64,000 nt of DNA, taken from Streptomyces nigrescens. GTDB taxonomy: Bacteria > Actinomycetota > Actinomycetes > Streptomycetales > Streptomycetaceae. The DNA is taken from NCBI GenBank assembly GCA_024349765.1, contig AP026073.1, positions 5,022,001-5,086,000 of the forward strand. The letters are read 5' to 3'. Positions 1 through 8,192 of this stretch are shown piece after piece. How positions within the stretch are numbered: the stretch's first letter is position 1; each line of letters begins with the position of its first letter. The notes below the pieces were generated by a model. The model did no database searches. It was given only the letters and a program-made list of their open reading frames with translations, and was not told where the DNA came from. Made by a program: the position numbers and the translations under genes.

Positions 1-286
1 CGGAGGCACAGAAGCGGTTCTCCTGGACGCCGGCGACGGTGTCGGGCAGGCCGGCGGCGATCGCGGCGATGCGGGCGATGTCGGAGCCCTGGTCGCCGAC
101 GGGGCCGACGACGCCGAGGACGATGTCGTCGATCGCGGCCGGGTCGAGGCCGGGGAAGCGGCGGCGTACTTCGTGGAGCAGGCCGACGACGAGGTCGATG
201 GGCTTGGTGCCGTGCAGCGCGCCGTTGGCCTTGCCGCGGCCGCGCGGGGTGCGGATCGCGTCGTATACGTACGCTTCGGAACTCAC
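1..286 (-). CDS. Thiolase (acetyl-CoA C-acyltransferase), N-terminal part
   Basis: Thiolases cleave 3-ketoacyl-CoA in the last step of beta-oxidation, or condense two acyl-CoAs. About 95 residues are visible before the window edge. They open with the typical thiolase start ([14 protein letters not shown]) and reach NRFCAS, whose cysteine (about residue 93) is the acyl-accepting catalytic residue. The start is a GTG with a GGAAAGG ribosome site just upstream. It lies 22 bases behind the acyl-CoA dehydrogenase, so it is the last visible gene of a leftward operon for acyl-CoA breakdown. The C-terminal catalytic Cys/His are outside the window, so degradative and biosynthetic thiolase cannot be separated here, although the neighbours favour degradation. 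Confidence 0.88.
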   Translation of the reverse strand, partial: MSSEAYVYDAIRTPRGRGKANGALHGTKPIDLVVGLLHEVRRRFPGLDPAAIDDIVLGVVGPVGDQGSDIARIAAIAAGLPDTVAGVQENRFCAS

Positions 287-308
287 TGGTAAGCCTTTCC
301 GGGGAGGG

Positions 309-1463
309 TTAGCCGAGCAAGGAGCGGCCGATGATCTCCTTCATGATCTCGGTCGTCCCGCCGTAGATGGTCTGGATGCGGCCGTCGGTGAAGGCCTTGG
401 CGACGCGGTATTCGGTCATGTAGCCGTAGCCGCCGTGGAGTTGGAGGCAGCGGTCGGCGACGCGTTTCTGGAGTTCGGTGGCCCACCACTTGGCCATGGA
501 GGCGTGTACGGCGTCGAGGGTGCCGTCGGAGTGGTCGGCGATACAGCGGTCGAGGAAGGTGCGGGTGACGGCGCATTCGGTGGCCATCTCGGCGATCTCG
601 AAGCGGATGTGCTGGAGCTTGGCCAGCGGTCGTCCGAATGCCTCGCGTTCCTTGACGTATTGGGTGGTGATCTCCAGGAGGTGTTCGGCGGCGGCGATGC
701 CGGCGACGGCTATGCCCATGCGTTCCTGTGCGAGGTTGGTCATGAGGTGGACGAAGGCGCCGTTGAGCTCGCCGAGGAGGTTGTCCTTGGGGACGCGTAC
801 GTCGTGGAAGAACAGTTCGGCGGTGTCCTGGGATTTCTGGCCGATCTTGTCGAGGTTGCGGCCGCGTTCGAAGCCTGGCGTTCCGCGTTCGACGACGAGC
901 AGCGACAGGCCGTGTGCGCCGCCTTCGGGTGTGGTCTTGGCGACGACGATGACGAGGTCGGCGAGGATGCCGTTGGAGATGAACGTCTTGGAGCCGTTCA
1001 GCAGCCAGTGGTCGCCCTTGTCCTCGGCGGTGGTGCGGATGCCCTGGAGGTCGGAGCCCGCGCCCGGTTCGGTCATGGCGATGGCGGTGATGATCTCGCC
1101 GCGGCAGAAGCCGGGCAGCCAGCGTTGCTTCTGTTCGTCGGTGGCGAGGGAGGTCAGGTAGGGGCCGATGATGTCGTTGTGCAGGCCCAGGGCGAGTCCG
1201 GGGGTGCCGGCGCGGGTGAACTCCTCGGCGAGGACGGCGCTGTAGCGGAAGTCGGGGTTGCCTCCGCCGCCGTATTCCTCGGGCACGGCCATGCCCAGCA
1301 GGCCCTGTCGGCCGGCGGCGCGCCAGGCGTCCCGGCTGACGATGCCGTCCTTCTCCCACTGTTCGTAGTGGGGCGTCACCTCTTTGGCGAGGAAGGTGCG
1401 GACGGTTTCCCGGAAGGCCTCGTGGTCCTCGGTGAAGATCTGGCGCGGCAGTGGGGCGGTCAT
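309..1463 (-). CDS. Acyl-CoA dehydrogenase, long-chain type
   Basis: FAD enzyme that introduces the alpha-beta double bond into acyl-CoA. The 384-residue length is typical. Visible marks are [10 protein letters not shown] (130-139, flavin/substrate loop), [13 protein letters not shown] (153-165) and the C-terminal [13 protein letters not shown]. The last motif has Gly where medium-chain enzymes carry their catalytic Glu, as in the long-chain/isovaleryl branch. In that branch the base sits in the middle of the protein, and Glu247 in the AQER motif fits. The ribosome site GAGGAGGG begins at the stop codon of the preceding 44-codon ORF. Its place between an alpha-methylacyl-CoA racemase and a thiolase suggests branched or long acyl-CoA substrates, which is an inference. 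Confidence 0.92.
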   Translation of the reverse strand: MTAPLPRQIFTEDHEAFRETVRTFLAKEVTPHYEQWEKDGIVSRDAWRAAGRQGLLGMAVPEEYGGGGNPDFRYSAVLAEEFTRAGTPGLALGLHNDIIGPYLTSLATDEQKQRWLPGFCRGEIITAIAMTEPGAGSDLQGIRTTAEDKGDHWLLNGSKTFISNGILADLVIVVAKTTPEGGAHGLSLLVVERGTPGFERGRNLDKIGQKSQDTAELFFHDVRVPKDNLLGELNGAFVHLMTNLAQERMGIAVAGIAAAEHLLEITTQYVKEREAFGRPLAKLQHIRFEIAEMATECAVTRTFLDRCIADHSDGTLDAVHASMAKWWATELQKRVADRCLQLHGGYGYMTEYRVAKAFTDGRIQTIYGGTTEIMKEIIGRSLLG

Positions 1464-1478
1464 CTCGGTGGGCCCTCC

Positions 1479-1613
1479 TCAGAGCCAGTTCTTGACGGTC
1501 TCGATGGGCCGGGCGGCCCGGGTGGTGGCCGGGGCGGCCGGTTCCGGGGCGACGGTGCCTTCGGTGGTCGGGGGTGGGTCGGCCGCGTGGCGGAGTGTGG
1601 TGGTGGGTTCCAT
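1479..1613 (-). CDS. Small hypothetical protein, 44 residues, translationally coupled
   Basis: An ATG overlaps the stop codon of the upstream racemase gene (TGATG). The frame runs 44 codons to a TGA that in turn overlaps the ribosome site of the acyl-CoA dehydrogenase. The product is rich in Pro, Ala and Thr and ends in TVKNWL; I do not recognise it. No signal peptide, membrane segment or known motif is visible. The perfect start/stop couplings at both ends argue for translation, possibly as a coupling device that keeps the two enzymes in step. Codon bias alone cannot decide at this length. It could also be just a spacer. Confidence 0.45.
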   Translation of the reverse strand: MEPTTTLRHAADPPPTTEGTVAPEPAAPATTRAARPIETVKNWL

Positions 1614-2794
1614 CAGTGGGCCGCGTCCTTCTGTTCGGTGCGGCCCGGGGTGTGGGCGGGGCCTTCGGGGGGTGGGGTGAGGAGGCTGGGGGTCTGCCAG
1701 TCGTGGGCGATGTCCTCGGTGTCCGCGCCGGGCCGGGCGGGTGGTGTGCGGACCGTGCCCGGGGTATGCGAGAAGCGGGGTGCGGGCGCGGGTTGGGTGA
1801 TGCCGCCGTGGTCGACGAAGGTGCCGCGGGCGGCGAGATGGGGGTGGTGTGGTGCCTCGCGCAGGGAGAGGACCGGCGCGACGCAGGCGTCGGAGTCCTG
1901 GAAGACGGTGGTCCATTCGTCCCTGGTGCGGGTCTTGAAGCGGGCCGCGATGGCGGTGCGCAGTTCGTTCCAGGCGGCGAGGTCGTCTCGTGCCGGGGCT
2001 TCGTCCTCGATGCCCAGCAGCCGGATGAATTCGCCGTAGAAGCGCTTTTCCAGGGCGCCGACGGCCATGTATCCGCCGTCGGCGGTCCGGTAGGTGCCGT
2101 AGAACGGTGTCCCGCCGTCCAGCAGGTTGGCGCCGCGCCGGTCCTGCCAGCCGCCGGCCGCCAGCATGCCGTGGATCATCGCGGTCAGATGGGCGGTGCC
2201 GTCGACGATCGCGGCGTCGACGACCTGGCCCCGGCCGTTTTCGGTGCGGGCGTGCTGGAGTGCGGCGAGGACGCCGATGACGAGGTAGAGGGAGCCGCCG
2301 GCGTAGTCGCCGAGGAGGTTGGCGGGGAGGGCGGGCGGGCCGTCGGGCGGGCCGATCATTCCCAGGGCGCCGGTGATGGCGATGTAGCCGATGTCGTGGC
2401 CGGCGGTGTCGGCGAGCGGGCCCTGCTGGCCCCAGCCGGTCATCCGGCCGTAGACGAGCCGGGGGTTGCGTGCCAGGCATTCCTCGGGGCCGACGCCGAG
2501 TCGCTCGGCGACGCCCGGGCGGTAGCCCTCCAGCAGTACGTCGGCGCGTTCGGCCAGGTCGAGGACCTGGGCGACGCCGTGGGGGGTCTTCAGGTCCACG
2601 AGCACGGAGCGTTTGTTGCGGTTGGTGATGTCGTAGGCGGGGTCGATGGCCAGCCCGGCGCCCCCGGGGCGGTCGACGCGGACGACGTCGGCGCCGAGGT
2701 CGGCCAGGAGCATGGCTGCGAACGGCCCGGGGCCGATGCCCGCGAGCTCGACGACCCGTACGCCGTGGAGCGGGCCGTTGTCTGACTCCGTCAT
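1613..2794 (-). CDS. CaiB/BaiF-family alpha-methylacyl-CoA racemase
   Basis: Class III CoA-transferase fold protein of 393 residues, most like alpha-methylacyl-CoA racemase, which inverts the 2-methyl centre so that branched acyl-CoA can enter beta-oxidation. The start MTESDN was chosen because the family motif VRVVELAGIGPGPFAAMLLAD begins right after it. The longer frame upstream, running to 2926, lacks family character. His133 (GHDIGYIA) and Asp163 (LLGDYAGG) match the catalytic His/Asp pair known from the mycobacterial racemase. The gene heads the operon racemase, small ORF, acyl-CoA dehydrogenase, thiolase. A palindrome lies in its promoter region. A true CoA-transferase role is the alternative. 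Confidence 0.87.
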   Translation of the reverse strand: MTESDNGPLHGVRVVELAGIGPGPFAAMLLADLGADVVRVDRPGGAGLAIDPAYDITNRNKRSVLVDLKTPHGVAQVLDLAERADVLLEGYRPGVAERLGVGPEECLARNPRLVYGRMTGWGQQGPLADTAGHDIGYIAITGALGMIGPPDGPPALPANLLGDYAGGSLYLVIGVLAALQHARTENGRGQVVDAAIVDGTAHLTAMIHGMLAAGGWQDRRGANLLDGGTPFYGTYRTADGGYMAVGALEKRFYGEFIRLLGIEDEAPARDDLAAWNELRTAIAARFKTRTRDEWTTVFQDSDACVAPVLSLREAPHHPHLAARGTFVDHGGITQPAPAPRFSHTPGTVRTPPARPGADTEDIAHDWQTPSLLTPPPEGPAHTPGRTEQKDAAH

Positions 2795-2831
2795 CGCGCC
2801 CCATGCCCTTCCGCACTGTGACACTTCTGAT

Positions 2832-2850
2832 GTAACACTCGTGATGTTAA
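2832..2850. promoter_or_regulatory. Candidate operator upstream of the racemase operon
   Basis: On the minus strand, 38-56 bases upstream of the racemase start, the sequence reads TAACA-7-TGTTA (perfect 5-base arms). A GAAC-2-GTTC repeat lies close by at about 2851-2860. Two dyads in the promoter of a lipid-degradation operon fit a TetR- or GntR-type repressor, but no cognate regulator is adjacent. Confidence 0.4.
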
Positions 2851-2900
2851 GAACGTGTTCCACTTTCCACAAGACCCCCTTGCCACGTGGCGACCACGCG

Positions 2901-2951
2901 GAAAGGCCCGTGCCGACGAGGCTCAACTGCCCTCGCCGCCACGGGCCTTTC
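2901..2951. terminator. Stem-loop terminator downstream of the YjbR-like gene
   Basis: GAAAGGCCCGTG (2901-2912) pairs perfectly with CACGGGCCTTTC (2940-2951), and the loop holds an inner CGAGG/CCTCG stem. It lies 24 bases beyond the stop of the leftward YjbR-like gene and upstream of the racemase promoter. No T-run follows, as is common in Streptomyces. Confidence 0.75.
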
Positions 2952-2974
2952 GCGCGCCTGCTGCCGCTGCGCCG

Positions 2975-3355
2975 CTATCCCCCGTCGAGCTCGGCGATGA
3001 GCTTCTTGGGGGCTATGACGCGGTACGACTCCTCCGCCCAGTCACAGAGCAACTCGGCCGCCGGCGCCCCCTGCTCGTCGAGCGGGATCCGCACCCAGCC
3101 GGCCTTGCCCAGGCCGTAGCCCGCCGGCTCGGCGCCGGGCGAGGTCAGGGCATGGGCATGCGCCTCGGGATCCTTCAGCTTGACCGTGACGCCCGGCGGA
3201 TGGCTGCCGTCATCGACTCCGAGGAAGACGAAGACCTTCTTGTTCACCTTGATGACGCTTTCGCCCCAGGGAAATTCCTCCACCGCCCCGGGCAGTCCGA
3301 GCGCGAACGCCCGCACCCGCTTCCGGACCGCCTCCGGACCCGCCGCCTTCGTCAT
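2975..3355 (-). CDS. MmcQ/YjbR-like protein
   Basis: A 126-residue member of the MmcQ/YjbR family (CyaY-like fold, often called DNA-binding). Visible family features are the N-terminal FALGLPGAVEEFPWGESVIKV, where FPWG is the family hallmark, the strand KKVFVFLG, and the C-terminal LLCDWAEESYRVIAPKK. The ATG was chosen over a longer frame because GGAGGAG lies 5-11 bases upstream and the extra N-terminus is low-complexity. Its molecular role is not established in actinomycetes. It is divergent from the MgtC-like gene and followed by a strong stem-loop, so it is probably monocistronic. Confidence 0.82.
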   Translation of the reverse strand: MTKAAGPEAVRKRVRAFALGLPGAVEEFPWGESVIKVNKKVFVFLGVDDGSHPPGVTVKLKDPEAHAHALTSPGAEPAGYGLGKAGWVRIPLDEQGAPAAELLCDWAEESYRVIAPKKLIAELDGG

Positions 3356-3517
3356 GAGCTCCTCCACGTCCGTTCCCCCGTACGGCACCGCTGCGGCACC
3401 GCCCCGGCACCGCGCGTCTCGCGCACGGGCCGACCGACGCATCCCACGCTAACCGCGGGCACTGACAACGGCCCGCGCAGCGCCGGTCGCCCGGCCGACA
3501 GAGGGACAATTGCCGCC

Positions 3518-4258
3518 ATGTCTGATCCGCAACTCGCCGCCGCGCTGTTCGGCTTCCATGCCGGTCAGGGACTGCGCCAGTTCACCGAACTGGCCCTGGC
3601 GCTGCTGCTGTCCTCGCTGATCGGCCTCGAACGGGAGGCCCGGCAGAAAAGCGCCGGACTGCGCACCCACACGCTGGTCGGTGTGGGCAGCGCGCTGTTC
3701 ATGGAGGTGTCGATCCACGGCTTCGGGGCGCTGCTGGGAGCCGACGGTGTGGCGTTCGATCCGTCCCGCGTCGCCGCCCAGGTCGTCTCGGGCATCGGCT
3801 TCATCGGCGGCGGCCTGATCTTCGTCCGGAAGGACGCCGTCCGCGGGCTGACGACGGCCGCCACCATCTGGCTGACCTGCGCCATCGGCATGGCGTGCGG
3901 GGGTGGGCTGCCGCTGCTGGCGATCGGTGCGACCGCGGTGCACTTCCTCATCGTCCGCGGCTTCACGAGAATCTCCGACCGGATCGCGAAGGAGCCCTCC
4001 CTCACCCGGGTCGATCTGCGCGTCGCCTATCGCACGCAACGCGGATTGCTGGGGCGGATGTTGGAGATATGCACCGGCCGGGGGTTCCGGGTGACGGACG
4101 TCCAGGTGGAGACCGGCGTGGACGAGCGGCGGTTCGCGGCCGAGGTGCTGCTCCGTCTGGAGGGCGCCGCCGCGGCCCATCCCCTGGTGGAGGAGCTGTC
4201 CGAGCTGGAGGGGGTGCGCGGGGTGACGCTGGGGCGGCAGGACGACCGTACGGAGTGA
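3518..4258 (+). CDS. MgtC/SapB-family membrane protein
   Basis: 246 residues: an N-terminal MgtC domain with four to five hydrophobic segments (about 20-135), then a cytoplasmic ACT-like C-terminal domain (about 160-240). Family marks are LLSSLIGLEREARQKSAGLRTHTLVG and SGIGFIGGGLIF, plus the conserved TTAATIW segment. MgtC proteins support growth at low magnesium and modulate membrane ATP synthase in some bacteria; transport itself is not shown. The ATG at 3518 places the conserved region 15-30 residues from the N-terminus, as is usual. The 162-base divergent region carries its promoter. I see no magnesium riboswitch. Confidence 0.88.
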   Translation: MSDPQLAAALFGFHAGQGLRQFTELALALLLSSLIGLEREARQKSAGLRTHTLVGVGSALFMEVSIHGFGALLGADGVAFDPSRVAAQVVSGIGFIGGGLIFVRKDAVRGLTTAATIWLTCAIGMACGGGLPLLAIGATAVHFLIVRGFTRISDRIAKEPSLTRVDLRVAYRTQRGLLGRMLEICTGRGFRVTDVQVETGVDERRFAAEVLLRLEGAAAAHPLVEELSELEGVRGVTLGRQDDRTE

Positions 4259-4294
4259 ACAGGCCGCGGCGGGCCGGTACGGGGCGAGGCCGGT

Positions 4295-5839
4295 TCAGCC
4301 CGGCGTCTCTTCGGCGGCCGGACGCGGTGAGGCGCCCCTGGGGACGCCTGCCCCCGCATCGGGCTGCGGTACGAGGTGGTCGTCGGGCGCCTGACGGTCG
4401 AGCAGTCTTCCCAGGCGCTGCGGCACATTGCCGCCCACCAGGAGGATGACGAGCAGTGTCAGCCCGAAGGTGAGCACGGCGAGTGCGCGTCCCAGGGGCA
4501 TGCCTTCGGCCAGATGGGCTCCGAGGACGGGCGCCACCGCGCCGCCCAGGGCGCCGACGTTGTAGACGAAGCCCAGGGAGGCGGCGCGGTTCGCGGTGGG
4601 GAAGTGACCGGCGAGGTATTTCGGCAGGATGCCGGAGATGCCCTGGCTGAGCGCGAGCAGACCGAAGACCAGCACACCGAGGAGGGGCAGGTTGTCGCGG
4701 ACCGCGAAGACCGGGAAGACGAAGGCGAGCGAGGCCAGCAGGGTGCAGGCGTAGGCGCGCCGGGTCCCGAGCCGGTCGCCGGTGTAGCCCGCGAGCCAGC
4801 ATCCCGCCATGGTGCCGAAGCCCGCGTAGAACATCACGTCGGTGACCTGTCCGGGCGCGTAGCCGAGGTCGGTCTTGAGGTAGGTGGGCAGCAGGGCCTG
4901 GACGGGCCAGCTGTAGAGGAAGGCGCAGAACACGGTCGCCATCAGGGACACGTACAGCAGCCATCCGCGGCGGCCGCCGAGCTGCACGGCGAAGGCGACC
5001 AGGCACAGCGCCGCGACACCCGACAGCCAGGGAACGTACCCCGTTCCTGCGGGTGTGAAGACGCAGTACAGGGCGGCCGAGGCGGTCGCGGCGAGGACGG
5101 CGTTGAGCCAGCGGCGGCGCCCGGTGAACAACGGCCGGAACGGATGCGGACGTTCCTCTTCGGGGCGCGTAGCGGACGCGCCGATCTCCCGGTGCCAGTC
5201 CCCGGCCTCCGGCAGCGATCTGCGCACCCAGAGGGCGACGAGGACGGGCAGTACTCCGATCCAGAACATCCAGCGCCAGCCCCAGTGGGGCACCACCCAC
5301 TTGTAGAGCTCGGCCGCGACGACGGTGCCGCCCGCGTACCCGGAGATGAGGAACCCGGACGCCCGGTTGCGCCACCGGGTGGGCCAGGTTTCCAGCACGT
5401 AGGTCGCACTGGCGCTGTACTCCCCCGCCATGCCCAGGCCGATCACCAGACGGGCGACGAACAGGCTGCTGTAGTCCCAGGCGAAGCCGCAGGCGAAGGT
5501 GCCGAGCGAGTAGAGCAGGATGCTGGCGACCATGGCGGCCCTGCGGCCGTAGCGGTCGCCCAGCGCACCGAGGAGCGCGCCGCCCAGCCACCGGGTGATG
5601 AACGCACCGGAGATCAGCGAGGCGGCGGTGGCGGTGCTCAGGTGGAACTCGTCGGCGATCTCGGTCAGCACCAGGGTGATCAGGACGAAGTCGAAGCCGT
5701 CGAGGAGATAGCCGATCCAGGCGGCGAACACCGCCTTCCACTGCCGTGGCGTGACCTCCTGGTACCAGCGCCGTGTTCCCTGAGGGGCTGGTCCGGGTCG
5801 GCGGTCGTCATGGTGATCGTCCAAGGGGCGCGTCGTCAC
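4295..5839 (-). CDS. nanT: MFS transporter, sialate:H+ symporter (NanT) type
   Basis: A 514-residue, 12-helix major facilitator. The sequence follows E. coli NanT along its length from memory: GYLLDGFDFVLI near the first helix, the loop motif GDRYGRR, GMAGEYSASATYV, FLYSWPVQALLPTYLKTDL and YNVGALGGA. That goes well beyond general MFS similarity and supports a sialic-acid or closely related carboxylate substrate. Start is GTG, with a GGATGAGG upstream. It is convergent with the MgtC-like gene (36-base gap) and stands alone, with no lyase, kinase or epimerase of sialate catabolism in the window. A secreted sialidase is encoded about 49 kb away. Other aromatic or hydroxy acids remain possible substrates. 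Confidence 0.75.
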   Translation of the reverse strand: MTTRPLDDHHDDRRPGPAPQGTRRWYQEVTPRQWKAVFAAWIGYLLDGFDFVLITLVLTEIADEFHLSTATAASLISGAFITRWLGGALLGALGDRYGRRAAMVASILLYSLGTFACGFAWDYSSLFVARLVIGLGMAGEYSASATYVLETWPTRWRNRASGFLISGYAGGTVVAAELYKWVVPHWGWRWMFWIGVLPVLVALWVRRSLPEAGDWHREIGASATRPEEERPHPFRPLFTGRRRWLNAVLAATASAALYCVFTPAGTGYVPWLSGVAALCLVAFAVQLGGRRGWLLYVSLMATVFCAFLYSWPVQALLPTYLKTDLGYAPGQVTDVMFYAGFGTMAGCWLAGYTGDRLGTRRAYACTLLASLAFVFPVFAVRDNLPLLGVLVFGLLALSQGISGILPKYLAGHFPTANRAASLGFVYNVGALGGAVAPVLGAHLAEGMPLGRALAVLTFGLTLLVILLVGGNVPQRLGRLLDRQAPDDHLVPQPDAGAGVPRGASPRPAAEETPG

Positions 5840-6092
5840 GGCAAACCGGCCTCATCCTGGAGTCGGCAACGACGGGGAGCGGAGACATGGGACGTCCTAC
5901 GTCGCCGCGCTCACGGTGAATGTGGCCCGGCCACCCCACCCTGTCAAGGGTGCGCGCCGCACCCCACCGCCGCACGGCACTTCCGGCCGCCCCGGCCCCA
6001 ACGGGGAGGCGTCAGGGCCGCGTTGACGGGACGACGGCGACTGCCTAGGGTCCGAACACCAGCTCACCAGGGCGGTCGAGAGGACGCGCAGC

Positions 6093-7283
6093 ATGCAACG
6101 GCAGAACACCGAGGGACGGGCCCACGACCTCGTCCTCTACGGGGCGACCGGCTTCGCCGGCGCTCTCACCGCGGCCTATCTGGCCGAGCACGCGCCCCAG
6201 GACTGCCGCTGGGCGCTGGCCGGCCGCAATCTCTCCAAGCTGGAGCGTCTGCGGGACCGCCTGGCGGAGATCAACCCGGCCTGCGGTGATCTGCCGTTGC
6301 TGCGGGCCGAGAGCGACGACCGGGACGCCGTGCACGCCCTCGCCGCCGACACCCGGGTGCTGGCAACCACAGTGGGCCCGTATCTGCTGCACGGCGAGCC
6401 GCTGGTCGCCGCGTGCGCCGCGGCCGGTACCGACTACGTCGACCTCACCGGCGAGCCGGAATTCATCGACCGCATGTTCTTGCGGCACGACGCGACGGCC
6501 CGTACCTCGGGCGCGCGCCTGGTCCACGCCGCCGGTTTCGACTCCGTCCCCCACGACCTCGGCGTCCACTACACCGTGGGCCTGCTCCCCGAGGGCGTCC
6601 CACTGCGCATCGACGGTTTCGTCCGCACCAACGCGACGTTCTCCGGCGGCACGCTGGCCTCCGCGCTGACCGTCGCCTCGCGGCCGGTCGCCATGGCACG
6701 GGCGGCCCGCGAGCGGCAGCGGGCCGAACCCCGGCCGGCCGGGCGCCGGATCCGGGCCCCCTTCGGCCCGCCGCTCAGGAGCGCGGAAACCGGCACGTGG
6801 GGCGTGCCGCTGCCGACCCTCGACCCGCAGATCATCGCCCGCTCGGCCGCCGCCCTGGACCGCTACGGCCCGGACTTCCGCTACCGCCACTACGCCGGCG
6901 TCCGGCGGCTGCCGATCGCCGTGGGCGGGGCCCTGGGCGCCGGGGCGCTGTGTGCGGCCGCGCAGGTGCCGCCCGCCCGGCGGTGGCTGTCGGGCCGTCT
7001 GGAGCCGGGCCAGGGGCCGAGCCCGGAGCGGCGCGCCCGGAGCTGGTTCACGGTGCGGTTCGTCGCCTCCGGTGGCGGCAAGCGCCTGATCACCGAGGTC
7101 GCGGGCGGCGACCCCGGTTACGACGAGACGGCGAAGATGCTCGCCGAGTCGGCGCTCAGCCTGGCGTTCGACGATCTGCCGCGGACGGCCGGTCAGGTGA
7201 CGCCCGCGGTGGCCATGGGGGACGCGCTGACGACGCGGCTCCAGAAGGCGGGCATCACCTTCCGGGTCGTCCGGGAGGGATAG
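6093..7283 (+). CDS. Saccharopine-dehydrogenase-like NAD(P)-binding oxidoreductase
   Basis: 396 residues resembling the trans-acting enoyl reductase/saccharopine dehydrogenase NADP-binding family of actinobacteria. The N-terminal Rossmann motif is LVLYGATGFAGALTA, followed by WALAGRNLSKLERL and TTVGPYLLHGEPLVAACA, then GTDYVDLTGEP and HAAGFDSVPHDLG, all characteristic. In mycobacteria a relative acts with polyketide synthases in lipid synthesis. No such partner is here, so the substrate is unknown. The ATG lies 12 bases after a GGGCGGTCGAG stretch. The gene ends 34 bases from the convergent endonuclease V gene. Confidence 0.85.
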   Translation: MQRQNTEGRAHDLVLYGATGFAGALTAAYLAEHAPQDCRWALAGRNLSKLERLRDRLAEINPACGDLPLLRAESDDRDAVHALAADTRVLATTVGPYLLHGEPLVAACAAAGTDYVDLTGEPEFIDRMFLRHDATARTSGARLVHAAGFDSVPHDLGVHYTVGLLPEGVPLRIDGFVRTNATFSGGTLASALTVASRPVAMARAARERQRAEPRPAGRRIRAPFGPPLRSAETGTWGVPLPTLDPQIIARSAAALDRYGPDFRYRHYAGVRRLPIAVGGALGAGALCAAAQVPPARRWLSGRLEPGQGPSPERRARSWFTVRFVASGGGKRLITEVAGGDPGYDETAKMLAESALSLAFDDLPRTAGQVTPAVAMGDALTTRLQKAGITFRVVREG

Positions 7284-7317
7284 CCGGACCGCCGCCCCGC
7301 CAGCAGGAGTTCCGGTG

Positions 7318-8022
7318 TCAGATGCCGGCCAGGGCGCGGCGGCACAGCGCGTCGGCGGCCCGGGTGGTCTCCGGAATCCGGTAGTCCGGCGCCAGGTGCA
7401 GCGTGTGGGCGCAGGCCCGGTCGAGGCTGACCCGGTGTCCCACGGAGACGAAGACCGGTTTGACGCCCGTCTGGGTCCGCAGCGCTCGTCCCACCTCCTC
7501 GTCGCCATCCAGGAGCGGAGAGGTGGCGCCCCGCTCCGGGCCCGGAGGGGCGTACCGGAAGGTGAAGGGGTTCTTGGCGACACCGATGGTGGGCAGGCCG
7601 GTGAGCACTCCCAGGTGGCTGGCGAGCCCGAAGCGGCGTGGGTGCGCCACCCCGTAGCCGTCACAGATCACCAGGTCGGGAGTGCGGGCCAGGCGGTCCA
7701 GTGCGGCGAGCACGGTGGGGATCTCCCGGAAGGCCAGCAACCCCGGCACGTACGGGAAGGAGACCTGGCCGACGGCGGTGGCCTCGTCGACGACGGCGCG
7801 GGTACGGGCGTCCAGCGCCACGGCGGCCGCGGCGACGACATCGCGGGCGTCGTCGTAGGCGACGTCCACGCCCACGACCGTGCCCTCGAACCCTGGTTCC
7901 GGGCCGGGTTCGTCGAGCAGTACGTAGGGCCGCAGCCGGTCCTGAACCGCGCGGGCCCGGTCCTCGTCCGCCGGCCAGCGCCGCAGTTCCTCGTCGCGGG
8001 AGATCGTTCCGGGAGTGTCCAT
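7318..8022 (-). CDS. nfi: Endonuclease V
   Basis: DNA repair enzyme that nicks near deaminated adenine (hypoxanthine). 234 residues, normal for the family. The conserved blocks are visible: GVDVAYDD (catalytic Asp), PYVPGLLAFREIP, DLVICDGYGVAHPRRFGLASHLG and GVAKNPF. The ATG was taken because it starts just before the family domain; the longer open frame upstream, to 8205, has no family character and crosses the amidase promoter. Divergent from the amidase gene by 170 bases. Expected to work alone in the cytoplasm. Confidence 0.93.
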   Translation of the reverse strand: MDTPGTISRDEELRRWPADEDRARAVQDRLRPYVLLDEPGPEPGFEGTVVGVDVAYDDARDVVAAAAVALDARTRAVVDEATAVGQVSFPYVPGLLAFREIPTVLAALDRLARTPDLVICDGYGVAHPRRFGLASHLGVLTGLPTIGVAKNPFTFRYAPPGPERGATSPLLDGDEEVGRALRTQTGVKPVFVSVGHRVSLDRACAHTLHLAPDYRIPETTRAADALCRRALAGI

Positions 8023-8192
8023 GATGACCGCCACGCTACCGAACGGCTGACCGGCCCGTTCGCCGGGCGGAACGGCGACCGGACGGACTGTCAGTACCCC
8101 TCGGTACGGTGAGGAGAGTGGTCGCGGCACCGCACGCCGCCGCCCTTCCCTCCGCCCTCGACACACGTCCCAGACACCAGCAGAGGCCCGCC

